Shown: positions 52,092 through 60,970 of the stretch, piece after piece
Position numbering within the stretch: the first letter of the stretch is position 1
Layout: each line of letters opens with the position of its first letter
Assembly: GCF_025717005.1 (NCBI RefSeq)
Contig: NZ_JAOVZU010000013.1
Coordinates: forward strand, 1-64,000
Length of the DNA: 64,000 nt
DNA from: Actinotalea endophytica
Lineage (GTDB): Bacteria > Actinomycetota > Actinomycetes > Actinomycetales > Cellulomonadaceae
Direction of reading: 5' to 3'
Position numbers and translations under genes: made by a program
The notes under the pieces: model-generated
The model's database searches: none
Told to the model about the DNA's origin: nothing
The model's input: only the letters and a program-made list of their open reading frames with translations

Positions 52092-53093
52092 TCATCCCTC
52101 GGTCAGGGCGCCCAGCCGGGACAGCGCCCGGTAGTACTTCTTCCGGTACCCACCGCGCAGCATCGCGTCGGTGAACAGCTCGCTCGTCCCGGACCCGCCG
52201 AGCAGCACCGGGACGTCCCGGTCGTAGAGCCGGTCCACCAGCACGACGAGGCGCAGGGCGTCGTTCTGGTCGGTCAGCCGGCCCACGCCGGTCAGCCCGA
52301 CCCGGCGCACGCCCTCGAGCAACGCCCCGTACCGGCTCGGGTGCACGGTGCGCAGGTGCTCGACGAGCGCGCCGAAGTCGTCGCACGTCACCCCCTCGCC
52401 GACGGCCCGGCTGCGGACCTCCTCGTCGGGCAGCCCGCGGCTCGCCGTGACCACGTTGCGGTGGCGGTAGTCGTCACCGTCGATCCGCAGCACCTCGAAC
52501 CGGGCCGCCAGCGCCTGGATCTCCCGCAGGAAGTCCTCGGCCGCGAACCGGCCCTCGCCGAGCGACTCGGGCAACGTGTTGGACGTCGCGGCGAGCGTGA
52601 CGCCGGCGTCGCCGACCTCACGGAGCAGGCGGGCCATGAGGACGGTGTCGCCCGGGTCGTCGAGCTCGAACTCGTCGATGCACACCACCCGGCGTGCCGA
52701 GAGCTCACGCACCGTGGCCGCGAAGCCGATCGCACCCACCAGGTGCGTGTACTCGACGAACGTCCCGTACACCACGTCCCCCGCGGATCGTTGCCCCACC
52801 GCGTGCGCGAGACCGGCGAGCAGGTGGGTCTTGCCGACCCCGAAGCCGCCGTCGAGGTACACCGCGGCCGCCGCGCGCGCGCTCGACCGGTGCAGCAGTC
52901 GCGCGAGGCCCTTGGCCGGCGGGGCGGCGAGGCCGTCGGCGACCTGCGCGAGGCGTTCGCGAGCCACCGCCTGGCTCGGGTGCGCGGGCCGGTACGACTC
53001 GAAGGTCGCGTCGCCGAAGTGCCGTGGCACCACGAACCCGGCGAGCAGGGCGTCGGCCGGCACCTCGGGCCGGCGCAGCAGCGTCGTGGTCAC
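52092..53093 (-). CDS. zapE: ZapE/AFG1-type AAA ATPase
   Basis: 333 residues with Walker A GGFGVGKTH (82-90), Walker B VCIDEFEL and a sensor region SNTLPESLG. In E. coli ZapE associates with the division ring under stress and low oxygen. GTG at 53093 overlaps the stop of the epimerase-like gene upstream. Confidence 0.85.
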   Translation of the reverse strand: MTTTLLRRPEVPADALLAGFVVPRHFGDATFESYRPAHPSQAVARERLAQVADGLAAPPAKGLARLLHRSSARAAAAVYLDGGFGVGKTHLLAGLAHAVGQRSAGDVVYGTFVEYTHLVGAIGFAATVRELSARRVVCIDEFELDDPGDTVLMARLLREVGDAGVTLAATSNTLPESLGEGRFAAEDFLREIQALAARFEVLRIDGDDYRHRNVVTASRGLPDEEVRSRAVGEGVTCDDFGALVEHLRTVHPSRYGALLEGVRRVGLTGVGRLTDQNDALRLVVLVDRLYDRDVPVLLGGSGTSELFTDAMLRGGYRKKYYRALSRLGALTEG

Positions 53094-53755
53094 GACACCT
53101 CGACCACGGCCGGTGACGCAGGGTCGGCGAGCGTCCGGACCACGGCTGCTGCGACGTCGGCGCGGTCGACCTCGGAGCCGGGGTCGAGGTTGCGCTCGTC
53201 GCCGCCGACCGCCGCGAGAACGCTGACCTCGTGGAACCGGACGCGTGCACCGACCGGTTCCTCGCGCAGCACGCGCACCATCATCCGCTGGGCGGCACCG
53301 GTGACGTTCACCGGTCCGGAGCCCGGCATCGGTTCGGTCGCCGCGGCGCCGTTGAGCAGCACGTACGCGGGGTCCGGTCCCACCAGCACCGGCGCGATCG
53401 CCCGGACCGCGAGCCAGTGCGCGGTGAGGTGGCTCTCCAGGATCCGCCGCCACACGTCGGGTGCGACGTCGACGAGCTGGTCCCCGAGCCACCAGCCGCC
53501 GAGTGCGGCGACCGCGCCGGTCGGAGCCCACCCGGGCTCGGTGAGGACGTCCAGCAGCGTCTCGGGGTGCTCCCAGTCGACCCCGCGGACCACACGAGCG
53601 CCGTCCGGGGCGTGCGAGTCGGCCCCACGCGTCGGGACCACCACCCGGGCCCCGTCCGCCACCAGTCGCCGGACCACCGCCGAACCGACCAGCCCGGTGC
53701 CGCCGGCCACGACGACCACCTGGGGGTCGGGCTGCTCGGCTGGCACGGCGGTCAT
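53090..53755 (-). CDS. Short NAD(P)-binding Rossmann protein (SDR-like)
   Basis: 221 residues with the dinucleotide motif GGTGLVGSAVV (18-28); the catalytic Tyr-x3-Lys is not evident (YVLLNGAAA), so an atypical SDR or a binding protein. Coupled to zapE by GTGA overlap. Substrate unknown. Confidence 0.75.
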   Translation of the reverse strand: MTAVPAEQPDPQVVVVAGGTGLVGSAVVRRLVADGARVVVPTRGADSHAPDGARVVRGVDWEHPETLLDVLTEPGWAPTGAVAALGGWWLGDQLVDVAPDVWRRILESHLTAHWLAVRAIAPVLVGPDPAYVLLNGAAATEPMPGSGPVNVTGAAQRMMVRVLREEPVGARVRFHEVSVLAAVGGDERNLDPGSEVDRADVAAAVVRTLADPASPAVVEVS

Positions 53756-53788
53756 GGTACGTGCGGGCGGCACGGGCCGCCTGGTGGC

Positions 53789-53794
53789 TAGGCT
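53789..53794 (+). promoter_or_regulatory. -10 box (leaderless)
   Basis: TAGGCT, 6 nt before the ATG at 53801. Confidence 0.5.
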
Positions 53795-53800
53795 CCAGCC

Positions 53801-54274
53801 ATGACCCTCATCGTCGTGCTCACCGAGGAGACCCTCGGCTCCGCGGACGTCGCGAAGATCGCCGAGCTGCACCCCGACGCCTCGTTCCGTGTGCTGGTAC
53901 CGGCCGACACCGAGCGGAACCTGCTCGCCTCGATCGTGGACCACCTGAGCCTCGGCGAGCTCCGCGAGGCGCTGGACGACGTCGTGCGCCGTGAGCCGCC
54001 GACCACCCCGCAGGAGACCGCGGCCCAGCAGCTCTCCGCGAGCCTCGACGCGTTCCGGTCGTCCGGGTCCCAGGCGGACGGCGCGGTCGTGGACGACGAC
54101 CCGCTGCCGGCCCTGCGTACCGCGGTCGCCGAGCTCGACGCCGACGAGGTCGTCGTGGTGACGACCCCGCACGCGCTCGAGGACACCTTCCACACCGACT
54201 GGGCCTCACGAGCGCGCGAGGAGCTCAAGGTGCCGGTCATGCACCTGTACGCCGGGACCAACCAGCTCGGCTGA
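53801..54274 (+). CDS. Conserved actinobacterial alpha/beta protein, function unknown
   Basis: 157 residues with alternating strands and helices (MTLIVVLTEETLG, FRVLVPAD, EVVVVTTPHALE, VPVMHLY), resembling a universal-stress-like fold without its ATP motif. Soluble. Probably leaderless. It converges on the racemase gene with a 3-bp gap. Confidence 0.6.
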   Translation: MTLIVVLTEETLGSADVAKIAELHPDASFRVLVPADTERNLLASIVDHLSLGELREALDDVVRREPPTTPQETAAQQLSASLDAFRSSGSQADGAVVDDDPLPALRTAVAELDADEVVVVTTPHALEDTFHTDWASRAREELKVPVMHLYAGTNQLG

Positions 54275-54277
54275 GAC

Positions 54278-55000
54278 TCAGTCGCGCACCCGGTGCCCGG
54301 CGCGCTCGATCGTGCGCCGGGCCAGGACGTCGAGGGAGTCCACCAGCAAGCGGTCGGCGCTCAGCAGGTCGAAGTCGGCCGCGACGATCGACAGCTCGGT
54401 GCAGCCGAGCAGCACGACCTGGGCACCCGCGGCCCGCAGCCGCTGCACGACACCCTGGAAGGCCTCCAGGTCGATCGGCCGGCCTGCCTTGACCTGGTCG
54501 TAGATGATCCGCATGACGATCGCCTGATCGGCCTCGTCCGGGGTCAGGCAGGTCATCCCGCGTGACTCGATCTCCGCGTGGTAGACCCGCGCGGCGAGCG
54601 TCCCGCTGGTGCCGAGCACCCCGACGCGCTCGAGCCCGGGCACCCGCCGGGCGGCTTCGTCGACGGTCTCCCCGACGATGCTCACGACCGGGATCGAGAC
54701 CGCCGCGTGCACCTGGTCGGTGAAGTGGTGCGCGGTGTTGCACGGGACCACCAGGAACGACACGCCGAACGCCTCGAGGCGCGCCGCGTCGGCGGCCATC
54801 ACCGGACCCGGGTCCTCGTCCGAGGTGCCGAGGATGTACGCGGTGCGGTCCGGGATCGTCGCGTGGTTCAGCACCACCATGTCCAGGTGGTCCTGGTCGC
54901 GCGCGGCCTCGGTCAGCCGCACGATCATGTCCAGGAAGTACGCGGTCGCCTGCGGCCCGACCCCACCGATCACCCCGACGGGCAGCGCCGCCCCGTTCAC
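54278..55000 (-). CDS. Aspartate/glutamate racemase
   Basis: 240 residues; catalytic cysteines C87 (VVPCNTAHHF) and C200 (LLGCTELS) are the two-base pair of PLP-independent Asp/Glu racemases, and IGGVGPQATAYF is the family start. Interconverts L- and D-Asp (or Glu). GTG at 55000 overlaps the stop of the ATP-grasp gene, suggesting that its product is the ligase's substrate. Confidence 0.88.
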   Translation of the reverse strand: MNGAALPVGVIGGVGPQATAYFLDMIVRLTEAARDQDHLDMVVLNHATIPDRTAYILGTSDEDPGPVMAADAARLEAFGVSFLVVPCNTAHHFTDQVHAAVSIPVVSIVGETVDEAARRVPGLERVGVLGTSGTLAARVYHAEIESRGMTCLTPDEADQAIVMRIIYDQVKAGRPIDLEAFQGVVQRLRAAGAQVVLLGCTELSIVAADFDLLSADRLLVDSLDVLARRTIERAGHRVRD

Positions 55001-56301
55001 GGCCGGCCCCCGGCGGCCCGCCACACCTCGACCGGGTAGTGCGTGCCGTACTTGCGGAACTGGTTGAGCTGCGCGACCACGAGGTACGCCACCCTCCGCG
55101 GGTCCCACTCGTGCCGGTACCAGAGCGGGTTGGTCACCCGGCGCGAGCGCCACAGTCGCCGCACCCGCTCACCCAGCGCCGGGTCGGCCAGGTAGCGCAG
55201 CAGGAGCCGCTTCGGCAGGACCGTGTAGAGGTGTTCGGTGGTGAGCTCGGTCGCCGCGCCCTCGGGCAGCGGGTCGAGGCCCTGGACGTGCTCACGCACC
55301 GTGATCTCGGCGGTGTTCTGCCCCGCCGAGGTGATGTAGAAGTTGCTCCGGCCCAGTCGGGGGTTGAGCTCGAAGAAGACCGTCCGGCCGTCGCGCGGGT
55401 CGTGCTTGAGGTCGAAGTTCGCCCACCCGGTCCACCCGATGTGCTCCAGCAGCCGGGTCGCCTGCGCGACCAGCTCGTGGCCCGGGCCGGTGATGATCCC
55501 GGCCGGGTTGCCGAGCGCTCCCGGGGTGTGCTCCTCGAGGAGCACGTCGCCGAAGCAGGCGAACCGCACCCGCCCGTCGCGGTCGCTGTAGCAGGTGAGG
55601 ATCCGCATCCCGGAGTCGTCGCCCGGGATCATGTCCTGGATCACGAACGTGTCCGTGTAGCCCGACGCGCGGACCTTCTCCAGCAGTGCGGTGAGCTCCT
55701 CCGGCGTGTCCACCGTGAAGACCTTCTTCTTCCCGGGGAACTCGACGAGGTGGTACGCCGCGGTGTTCCCGGTCTTCGCGATCACCGGGAACCGCAGGTG
55801 GGCCGTGTCCGGGACACCGCCGCTGCCGACGTCGTGCACCACGGTCGTCGGATGGGCCAGGCCGAGCTCGCCGCAGAGCCTGCCGAAGGACTCCTTGTCC
55901 GTGACCAGGTCCAGTCGCTCGCGCGTGGTGTACGGGATCGTGTATCGGTCCTCGAGTCGTGAGCGCTGCTCGACGATCGTGCGCACCAGCCAGTCCGCGC
56001 TGCCCATCAGGATCAGGTCGGCGTCGGCGTGCTGGTCCGCGATCGCATGCAGCCGGGCGACCACCGCGTCCGGCTCGTCCATCCGCGGCTCGACCACGTT
56101 GGTGAGGATCCGCGAGTGCCGCACGAGCCCGGTCGACACGGTCGAGACCACCACGGCGCGCACGCCGTAGGCCTCGTGGAACGTCCGCGCCAGGCTGTAG
56201 GCGCCGATGTCGCCGCCGAGGATCACCGGCTGCAAGCGCCTGTCCGGCGCATCCCGCCGCTGCTCGACCTCGGCCACGTCCGTCGTCCCCTCGTCCGCCA
56301 C
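54997..56301 (-). CDS. ATP-grasp carboxylate-amine ligase, candidate D-Asp/D-Glu ligase
   Basis: 434 residues: N-terminal Rossmann-like VILGGDIGAYSLARTF, ATP-grasp core (FPVIAKTGNTAAYH with a Lys, FVIQDMIPGDDS) and metal-binding FFELNPRLGRSNF. Resembles the D-aspartate ligase (Asl) of enterococci, which adds D-Asp to the peptidoglycan diamino acid and is also paired with a racemase gene. Here it would build the D-Asp or D-Glu interpeptide bridge. GTG at 56301 is 8 nt after a TACGCT box. Confidence 0.75.
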   Translation of the reverse strand: MADEGTTDVAEVEQRRDAPDRRLQPVILGGDIGAYSLARTFHEAYGVRAVVVSTVSTGLVRHSRILTNVVEPRMDEPDAVVARLHAIADQHADADLILMGSADWLVRTIVEQRSRLEDRYTIPYTTRERLDLVTDKESFGRLCGELGLAHPTTVVHDVGSGGVPDTAHLRFPVIAKTGNTAAYHLVEFPGKKKVFTVDTPEELTALLEKVRASGYTDTFVIQDMIPGDDSGMRILTCYSDRDGRVRFACFGDVLLEEHTPGALGNPAGIITGPGHELVAQATRLLEHIGWTGWANFDLKHDPRDGRTVFFELNPRLGRSNFYITSAGQNTAEITVREHVQGLDPLPEGAATELTTEHLYTVLPKRLLLRYLADPALGERVRRLWRSRRVTNPLWYRHEWDPRRVAYLVVAQLNQFRKYGTHYPVEVWRAAGGRP

Positions 56302-56309
56302 GTCCGGTC

Positions 56310-56315
56310 AGCGTA
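56310..56315 (-). promoter_or_regulatory. -10 box of the ATP-grasp/racemase operon (leaderless)
   Basis: TACGCT on the minus strand, 8 nt before the GTG at 56301. Divergent from an identical hexamer at 56376. Confidence 0.4.
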
Positions 56316-56375
56316 GTGCGCGATCGTCACCCGGATGCCCCGCGCGCCGCCGCCGGTCGGCCGGGTCATGCGACG

Positions 56376-56381
56376 TACGCT
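56376..56381 (+). promoter_or_regulatory. -10 box of the DUF3000 gene (leaderless)
   Basis: TACGCT, 6 nt before GTG at 56388 (an ATG follows immediately at 56391). Confidence 0.45.
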
Positions 56382-56387
56382 GCGAAC

Positions 56388-56948
56388 GTGATGACGGCCC
56401 ACGACGCCCCTCACCCGTTCCTGCAGGCGCTGCACGCCCTGCGGGAACGTCGCCTGCGGGCCGAGGTCAGGTTGACCGAGGTCCCTGCCCCGGCACGCAT
56501 CGCCCCCTACGCCGTCGCGCTGAGCGCCGAGGTCGACCCCGAGCGCAGCGGCGACGAGCTTGCCTCCGGCAGGTTCGTGCTGCTCCACGACCCGGCGGGC
56601 CAGGAGGCCTGGGACGGCACGTTTCGCGTCGTGACCCTGACCCGCGCGACGCTCGAGGCCGAGCTCGCGGCCGACCCGCTGCTCTGCGAGGCCGCCTGGA
56701 GCTGGGTCACCGACGCCCTCGTCGGGACCCCGTACCACTCCCTCGGCGGCACCGTGACCCGCGTCGTGTCGCAGTCGTTCGGCGCCCTCGACGACCGGCC
56801 GGACCAGGTCGAGGTGGAGATCCGTGCCTCGTGGACGCCGGACGACGACGCCGGGTCCCACCTGCAGGCGTGGTCGACGCTGCTGTGCACCGCAGCCGGG
56901 CTGCCGCCCCTGCCCGACGGCGTCACAGCCCTCTCCCGGCACCACTGA
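56388..56948 (+). CDS. DUF3000 protein
   Basis: 186 residues (185 if ATG 56391 is used), soluble, with the actinobacterial DUF3000 features (HPFLQALHALRERR, a central EAAWSWVTDAL segment). Function unknown; the family commonly sits beside the RNase D-type gene and a LuxR-type regulator, as here. Confidence 0.8.
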   Translation: MMTAHDAPHPFLQALHALRERRLRAEVRLTEVPAPARIAPYAVALSAEVDPERSGDELASGRFVLLHDPAGQEAWDGTFRVVTLTRATLEAELAADPLLCEAAWSWVTDALVGTPYHSLGGTVTRVVSQSFGALDDRPDQVEVEIRASWTPDDDAGSHLQAWSTLLCTAAGLPPLPDGVTALSRHH

Positions 56949-57030
56949 CTCTCACCCGCCGGAGTGACTCAAGGGGCCCTTTGCCTCTGCCGATACAAGG
57001 GCAACGTCCCGACACGCCCTGGAGCCACCC

Positions 57031-57552
57031 GTGCCCGTCGAGCAGGTCCGTACCACGCAGGCCGTCCGCGGCCCGGTCCGTCCCGTGCGCCCGCGGGCTC
57101 CGTTCCCGCCGTCGCAGCGCACCGCACCGCCCCGCGAGGGCGCCGCGGTCTGCCTCGTCCTTCCGGAGATCGGCGACGGCGACGCCGCGGTGCTGGTGCG
57201 CAACCTGCGCCGACGCGAGTCGTCCCACGCCGTGCTGCTGGCCCGCTCCGCCGGCCGTCGCGAGCTCGTGACGCTGCTCAACGGCGGCATCCGTGGCGCG
57301 ATCACGACCGAGCCGGACGGCGACGGTGGCCTGGCCTCGGCCGCGCACCGGACCGGTCCCGAGCTCACCGCCCGTGAGCTCGGCGTCCTCGAGCTGGTCG
57401 CCGAGGGGCGGTCCAACAAGCAGATCGGCGAGACGCTCGAGCTCAGCGCCCTGACCGTGAAGAGCCACCTGGCCCGGATCTCCCGGAAGATCGGCACGGG
57501 CGACCGCGCCGAGATGGTGGCCTTCGCGATCCGCAACCAGCTGCTCGGCTGA
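57031..57552 (+). CDS. LuxR-type response regulator-like protein
   Basis: 173 residues. C-terminal LuxR HTH (ELTARELGVLELVAEGRSNK... LTVKSHLARI, about 112-165). The N-terminal half looks like a receiver-fold remnant (AVCLVLPEIGDGDAAVLVRNL) without a clear phosphoacceptor Asp. GTG start with GGAG 7 nt upstream. Position between DUF3000 and RNase D is conserved in actinobacteria. Target genes unknown. Confidence 0.8.
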   Translation: MPVEQVRTTQAVRGPVRPVRPRAPFPPSQRTAPPREGAAVCLVLPEIGDGDAAVLVRNLRRRESSHAVLLARSAGRRELVTLLNGGIRGAITTEPDGDGGLASAAHRTGPELTARELGVLELVAEGRSNKQIGETLELSALTVKSHLARISRKIGTGDRAEMVAFAIRNQLLG

Positions 57553-57604
57553 CCCGCCCCAGGTCGTCCGGTCCGGCGTGCGCCGAGACTGCCCCCGGAG
57601 GGCC

Positions 57605-57610
57605 TAGGTT
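57605..57610 (+). promoter_or_regulatory. -10 box of the RNase D gene (leaderless)
   Basis: TAGGTT, 7 nt before the ATG at 57618. Confidence 0.5.
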
Positions 57611-57617
57611 GGTGGTC

Positions 57618-58847
57618 ATGCATCACGACGACGACCCCGGCGTGCCGGTCGTCGTCCCACTCCTCGAGCCGGCCGACGGCATCCCCGACGTCGTCGTGTC
57701 CGACGCGCAGCTCGCCGCGGCCGTGACAGCCCTGGCCGCGGGCGCCGGTCCGGTCGCGGTGGACGCCGAGCGCGCCTCGGGGTACCGCTACGGGCAGCGC
57801 ACCTACCTGGTGCAGCTCCGACGCGCCGGCGCGGGCAGCTGGTTGATCGACCCGATCGCCCAGCCCGACCTCTCCCCGCTCGGCGACGCGCTGCGGGGGG
57901 TCGAGTGGGTGCTGCACGCCGCCTCGCAGGACCTGCCCGGCCTCGCCGAGCAGCGCATGACCCCCGACGCCGTGTTCGACACCGAGCTCGCCGCGCGGTT
58001 GCTCGGCATGCCCAGGGTCGGGCTGGCCGCGGTCGTCGCCGACACTCTCGGCCTCGGCCTCGCGAAGGAGCACTCGGCCGTCGACTGGTCGACCCGGCCG
58101 TTGCCCGAGGCCTGGCTGCGGTACGCGGCCCTCGACGTCGAGGTCCTCGTCGAGGTGCGCGACGTCCTCGCCGAACGGCTCGAGGCGGCCGGGAAGACCG
58201 AGTGGGCGCACCAGGAGTTCGAAGCCGTGCGCCTCGCCCCGCCACCGGCTCCTCGGCTCGACCCCTGGCGGCGCACGTCGGGGCTGCACGGCGTCCGACA
58301 GCCGCGCGGTCTGGCCGTGGTGCGCTCGCTGTGGCACGCGCGGGACGCCGACGCGCGGCGCCGGGACATCTCGCCCGGACGCGTGCTCCCGGACGCGGCC
58401 ATCGTCGCCGCGGCCGTCGCCCAGCCGCGGAGCGTGGCGGACCTGGTCGCCCTGCCGCAGTTCTCCGGGAAGGGCACGCGCCGCCGCGCCGCCCAGTGGT
58501 TCGGCGCGATCGAGGAGGCCCTCGCGCTGCCCGACGCTCAGCTCCCACCGCTGCGCGGCCCGGGCACACCCGGCCCTCCCCCGCCCCGTGCCTGGGCGGA
58601 CCGGGATCCCGCGGCTGCGGCACGGCTCACCGCGGCCAAGGAGCTCGTCGCCGGCGTGTCCCAGGCCCACGACGTCCCGGTGGAGAACCTGCTGCAGCCG
58701 GACCTGCTGCGGCGGCTGTGCTGGACCCCGCCGGAGCCGGTCACGGCCGAGTCCGTCGCCGCCGCGCTCACGGCCGGCGGCGCCCGTGCGTGGCAGGTCG
58801 AGCTGCTCGCCGGGCCGTTGGCCGGCGCCGTTGTTACTCTCGGGTAA
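57618..58847 (+). CDS. RNase D-type 3'-5' exonuclease with HRDC domain
   Basis: 409 residues: DEDD exonuclease domain with D49-x-E51 (VAVDAERAS), a middle Asp in HAASQDLPGL and YAALDVEVLV, then an HRDC domain (about 220-300) and a C-terminal helical tail. Trims stable RNA 3' ends. The ATG at 57618 follows a -10 box and two weak in-frame upstream codons; leaderless start preferred. Confidence 0.88.
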   Translation: MHHDDDPGVPVVVPLLEPADGIPDVVVSDAQLAAAVTALAAGAGPVAVDAERASGYRYGQRTYLVQLRRAGAGSWLIDPIAQPDLSPLGDALRGVEWVLHAASQDLPGLAEQRMTPDAVFDTELAARLLGMPRVGLAAVVADTLGLGLAKEHSAVDWSTRPLPEAWLRYAALDVEVLVEVRDVLAERLEAAGKTEWAHQEFEAVRLAPPPAPRLDPWRRTSGLHGVRQPRGLAVVRSLWHARDADARRRDISPGRVLPDAAIVAAAVAQPRSVADLVALPQFSGKGTRRRAAQWFGAIEEALALPDAQLPPLRGPGTPGPPPPRAWADRDPAAAARLTAAKELVAGVSQAHDVPVENLLQPDLLRRLCWTPPEPVTAESVAAALTAGGARAWQVELLAGPLAGAVVTLG

Positions 58848-58915
58848 CCCCCGGGCACCGTCGTCCGAGACGTTGCGCACCGGCGGGGTCCGGCCCGAAG
58901 GAGCGGTGAGCGAAC

Positions 58916-60970
58916 GTGATCGAGGACCGACCCACCGCGGAGCACGTGACCCGCGCGTCCGTCAGCGACCACGTCGGCCCGGCGGGGACGATCGCCGTGG
59001 TCACCCTGGACAACCACGAGCGCCGACCCGTGACGCTCGGACCGGTGGGGCTGGCCGGGCTCCGGCAGGCCCTGCTGACGCAGCGCGCCCGCGCCGAACG
59101 GGGCGAGATCCAGGCGGTCGCCGTGACCGGCCGCCCGGGGCACTTCTGCGCCGGTGCGGATCTCAAGGCCGTGGCCGCGATGACCGGCCCGGACCAGGCG
59201 CGTGCCATGGCGCGGGCCGGTCACGACGCCCTGCGGGCCCTGCCTGAGGTCGGCGTGCCCAGCTTCGCGTTCATCAGCGGCCTCGCGCTCGGCGGCGGGC
59301 TCGAGGTCGCCCTGCACGCGCAGTACCGCACGGTCGCCGAGGGCACGCGGGCCCTGGGCCTGCCGGAGGCGTTGCTCGGGCTGGTGCCCGGGTGGGGCGG
59401 GTGCTGGCTGCTCCCCCGGCTCGTCGGCGTCGCCGAGGCGCTGCGGGTGATCCTCGACCACCCGCTCGGCGGCAACCGCACCACGGACGCCGGCACCGCG
59501 CAGCGCGTCGGCCTGGTGGACGTCGTGCTGCCCGCCGACGGGTTCCTCGAGGCGTCGCTGGCCTGGGCTCAGGACGTGCTGGCGGGCAACGAGGTGGTTC
59601 GCCGACCGCTGGACGACGCGGAGACCTGGGCACGCGAGGTCGAGGCCGCCCGGACCCGGGTCGACCGCCGGCTGCACGGCGCCGCCCCCGCGCCGTACCG
59701 GGCGCTGGACCTGGTCGCCGCCGCGCGGGACCGGGACCGCGACGCCGGGTTCGCCGCCGAGGACGACGCCCTCACGGACCTCATGACCACCCCCGAACTC
59801 GCCGCCGGGATCCACGCGCTCGACCTCACGACGAGGCACGCGCGCGCGCCGCTCGGTGTTCCCGAGGCTCCGGCTCGAGCGATCCGTGAGGTCGGCGTCG
59901 TCGGCGCGGGTCTGATGGCGGCCCAGCTCGCCGTGCTCCTGGCCGGCCGGATGCACGTCCCTGTGCGGATGCGCGAGGTCGACGAGGAGCGCGCGCTGGC
60001 CGGGCGCGAGCGGGTGGCCGGCCTGGTGCGACGTCAGGTCGAGCGCGGCAGGCTCACGGACGAGGCCGCCGCCTCGCTGCTCGGCACGATCTCGGTGGGT
60101 ACCGACCTCGGCGCCCTGGCCGGCGCCGACCTCGTGATCGAGGCGGTCACCGAGGTGCTTGAGGTCAAGCGGGCCGTGTTCGCCAAGCTGGAGGATGTGG
60201 TGCGCCCCGACACGGTGCTCGCCACGAACACCTCTGCGCTGTCGGTCTCGGCGATGGCGGACGGTCTGCGACATCCCGAGCGGGTCGTCGGGCTGCACTT
60301 CTTCAACCCGGTCGCGCAGATGGCGCTCGTCGAGGTGGTGCGGGCCGAGAGGACCGACGAGCCGACGCTCGCGACGGCCTTCGCCGTCGCCGGCGGGACG
60401 GGGAAGACCGCGGTGCTCGCCACGGACCGCCCGGGGTTCGTGGTCAACCGGCTGCTGCTGCGCGAGCTCTCCGACGTGCTGCACACGGTCGCCACCGGCA
60501 CACCGGTCGAGGTGGCCAACCGCGCCCTGCGCCCGCTCGGGCTCCCGATGGACCCGTTCACCCTGCTCCAGCTGGTCGGTCTGCCGGTCGCGCTGCACGT
60601 GCTCGACTCGCTGCACGACGACCTCGGGGATCGGTACCACCGCTCCCCCGGACTGGCCGCGCTGGCCGCCGCAGGTCGGCGCGTCGTCGGCGCGGACGGG
60701 AACCTGGACCGCACGATCCAGGACACGTTCGGGTCGCCGGGCGGCCCGAACGCGCTGGACGAGCAGGGTGTGCGCGACGTCGTGCTGGCGGGCCTGGCCC
60801 AGGAGGTCGGGCTCATGCTCGACGAAGGCGTCGTGCTCGCCCCCGGGCAGATCGACCTCGCGATGATCCTGGGGGCCGGCTTCGGCTTCCACCTCGGCGG
60901 GCTGCTGCCCTACCTCGACCGCTCCGGCTGGTCCGAGCGGGTCGCGGGTCGCCGGTTCCTGGGGCGCTAG
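58916..60970 (+). CDS. Fused enoyl-CoA hydratase/3-hydroxyacyl-CoA dehydrogenase
   Basis: 684 residues, FadB/FadJ layout: crotonase domain (about 1-190, with GHFCAGADLKA and the oxyanion region SGLALGGGLEVAL) and 3-hydroxyacyl-CoA dehydrogenase with NAD motif VGVVGAGLMAAQLA (about 325-) and GLHFFNPVAQMALVEVV. Two steps of fatty-acid beta-oxidation. No thiolase adjacent. GTG start about 12 nt after AAGGAG. Its TAG stop lies inside a CTAG shared with the convergent pflA stop. Confidence 0.92.
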   Translation: MIEDRPTAEHVTRASVSDHVGPAGTIAVVTLDNHERRPVTLGPVGLAGLRQALLTQRARAERGEIQAVAVTGRPGHFCAGADLKAVAAMTGPDQARAMARAGHDALRALPEVGVPSFAFISGLALGGGLEVALHAQYRTVAEGTRALGLPEALLGLVPGWGGCWLLPRLVGVAEALRVILDHPLGGNRTTDAGTAQRVGLVDVVLPADGFLEASLAWAQDVLAGNEVVRRPLDDAETWAREVEAARTRVDRRLHGAAPAPYRALDLVAAARDRDRDAGFAAEDDALTDLMTTPELAAGIHALDLTTRHARAPLGVPEAPARAIREVGVVGAGLMAAQLAVLLAGRMHVPVRMREVDEERALAGRERVAGLVRRQVERGRLTDEAAASLLGTISVGTDLGALAGADLVIEAVTEVLEVKRAVFAKLEDVVRPDTVLATNTSALSVSAMADGLRHPERVVGLHFFNPVAQMALVEVVRAERTDEPTLATAFAVAGGTGKTAVLATDRPGFVVNRLLLRELSDVLHTVATGTPVEVANRALRPLGLPMDPFTLLQLVGLPVALHVLDSLHDDLGDRYHRSPGLAALAAAGRRVVGADGNLDRTIQDTFGSPGGPNALDEQGVRDVVLAGLAQEVGLMLDEGVVLAPGQIDLAMILGAGFGFHLGGLLPYLDRSGWSERVAGRRFLGR

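Noticed and set aside
57031-57552. Full two-component response regulator
   Set aside because: No convincing phosphoacceptor Asp or receiver switch residues; called LuxR-type regulator-like only.
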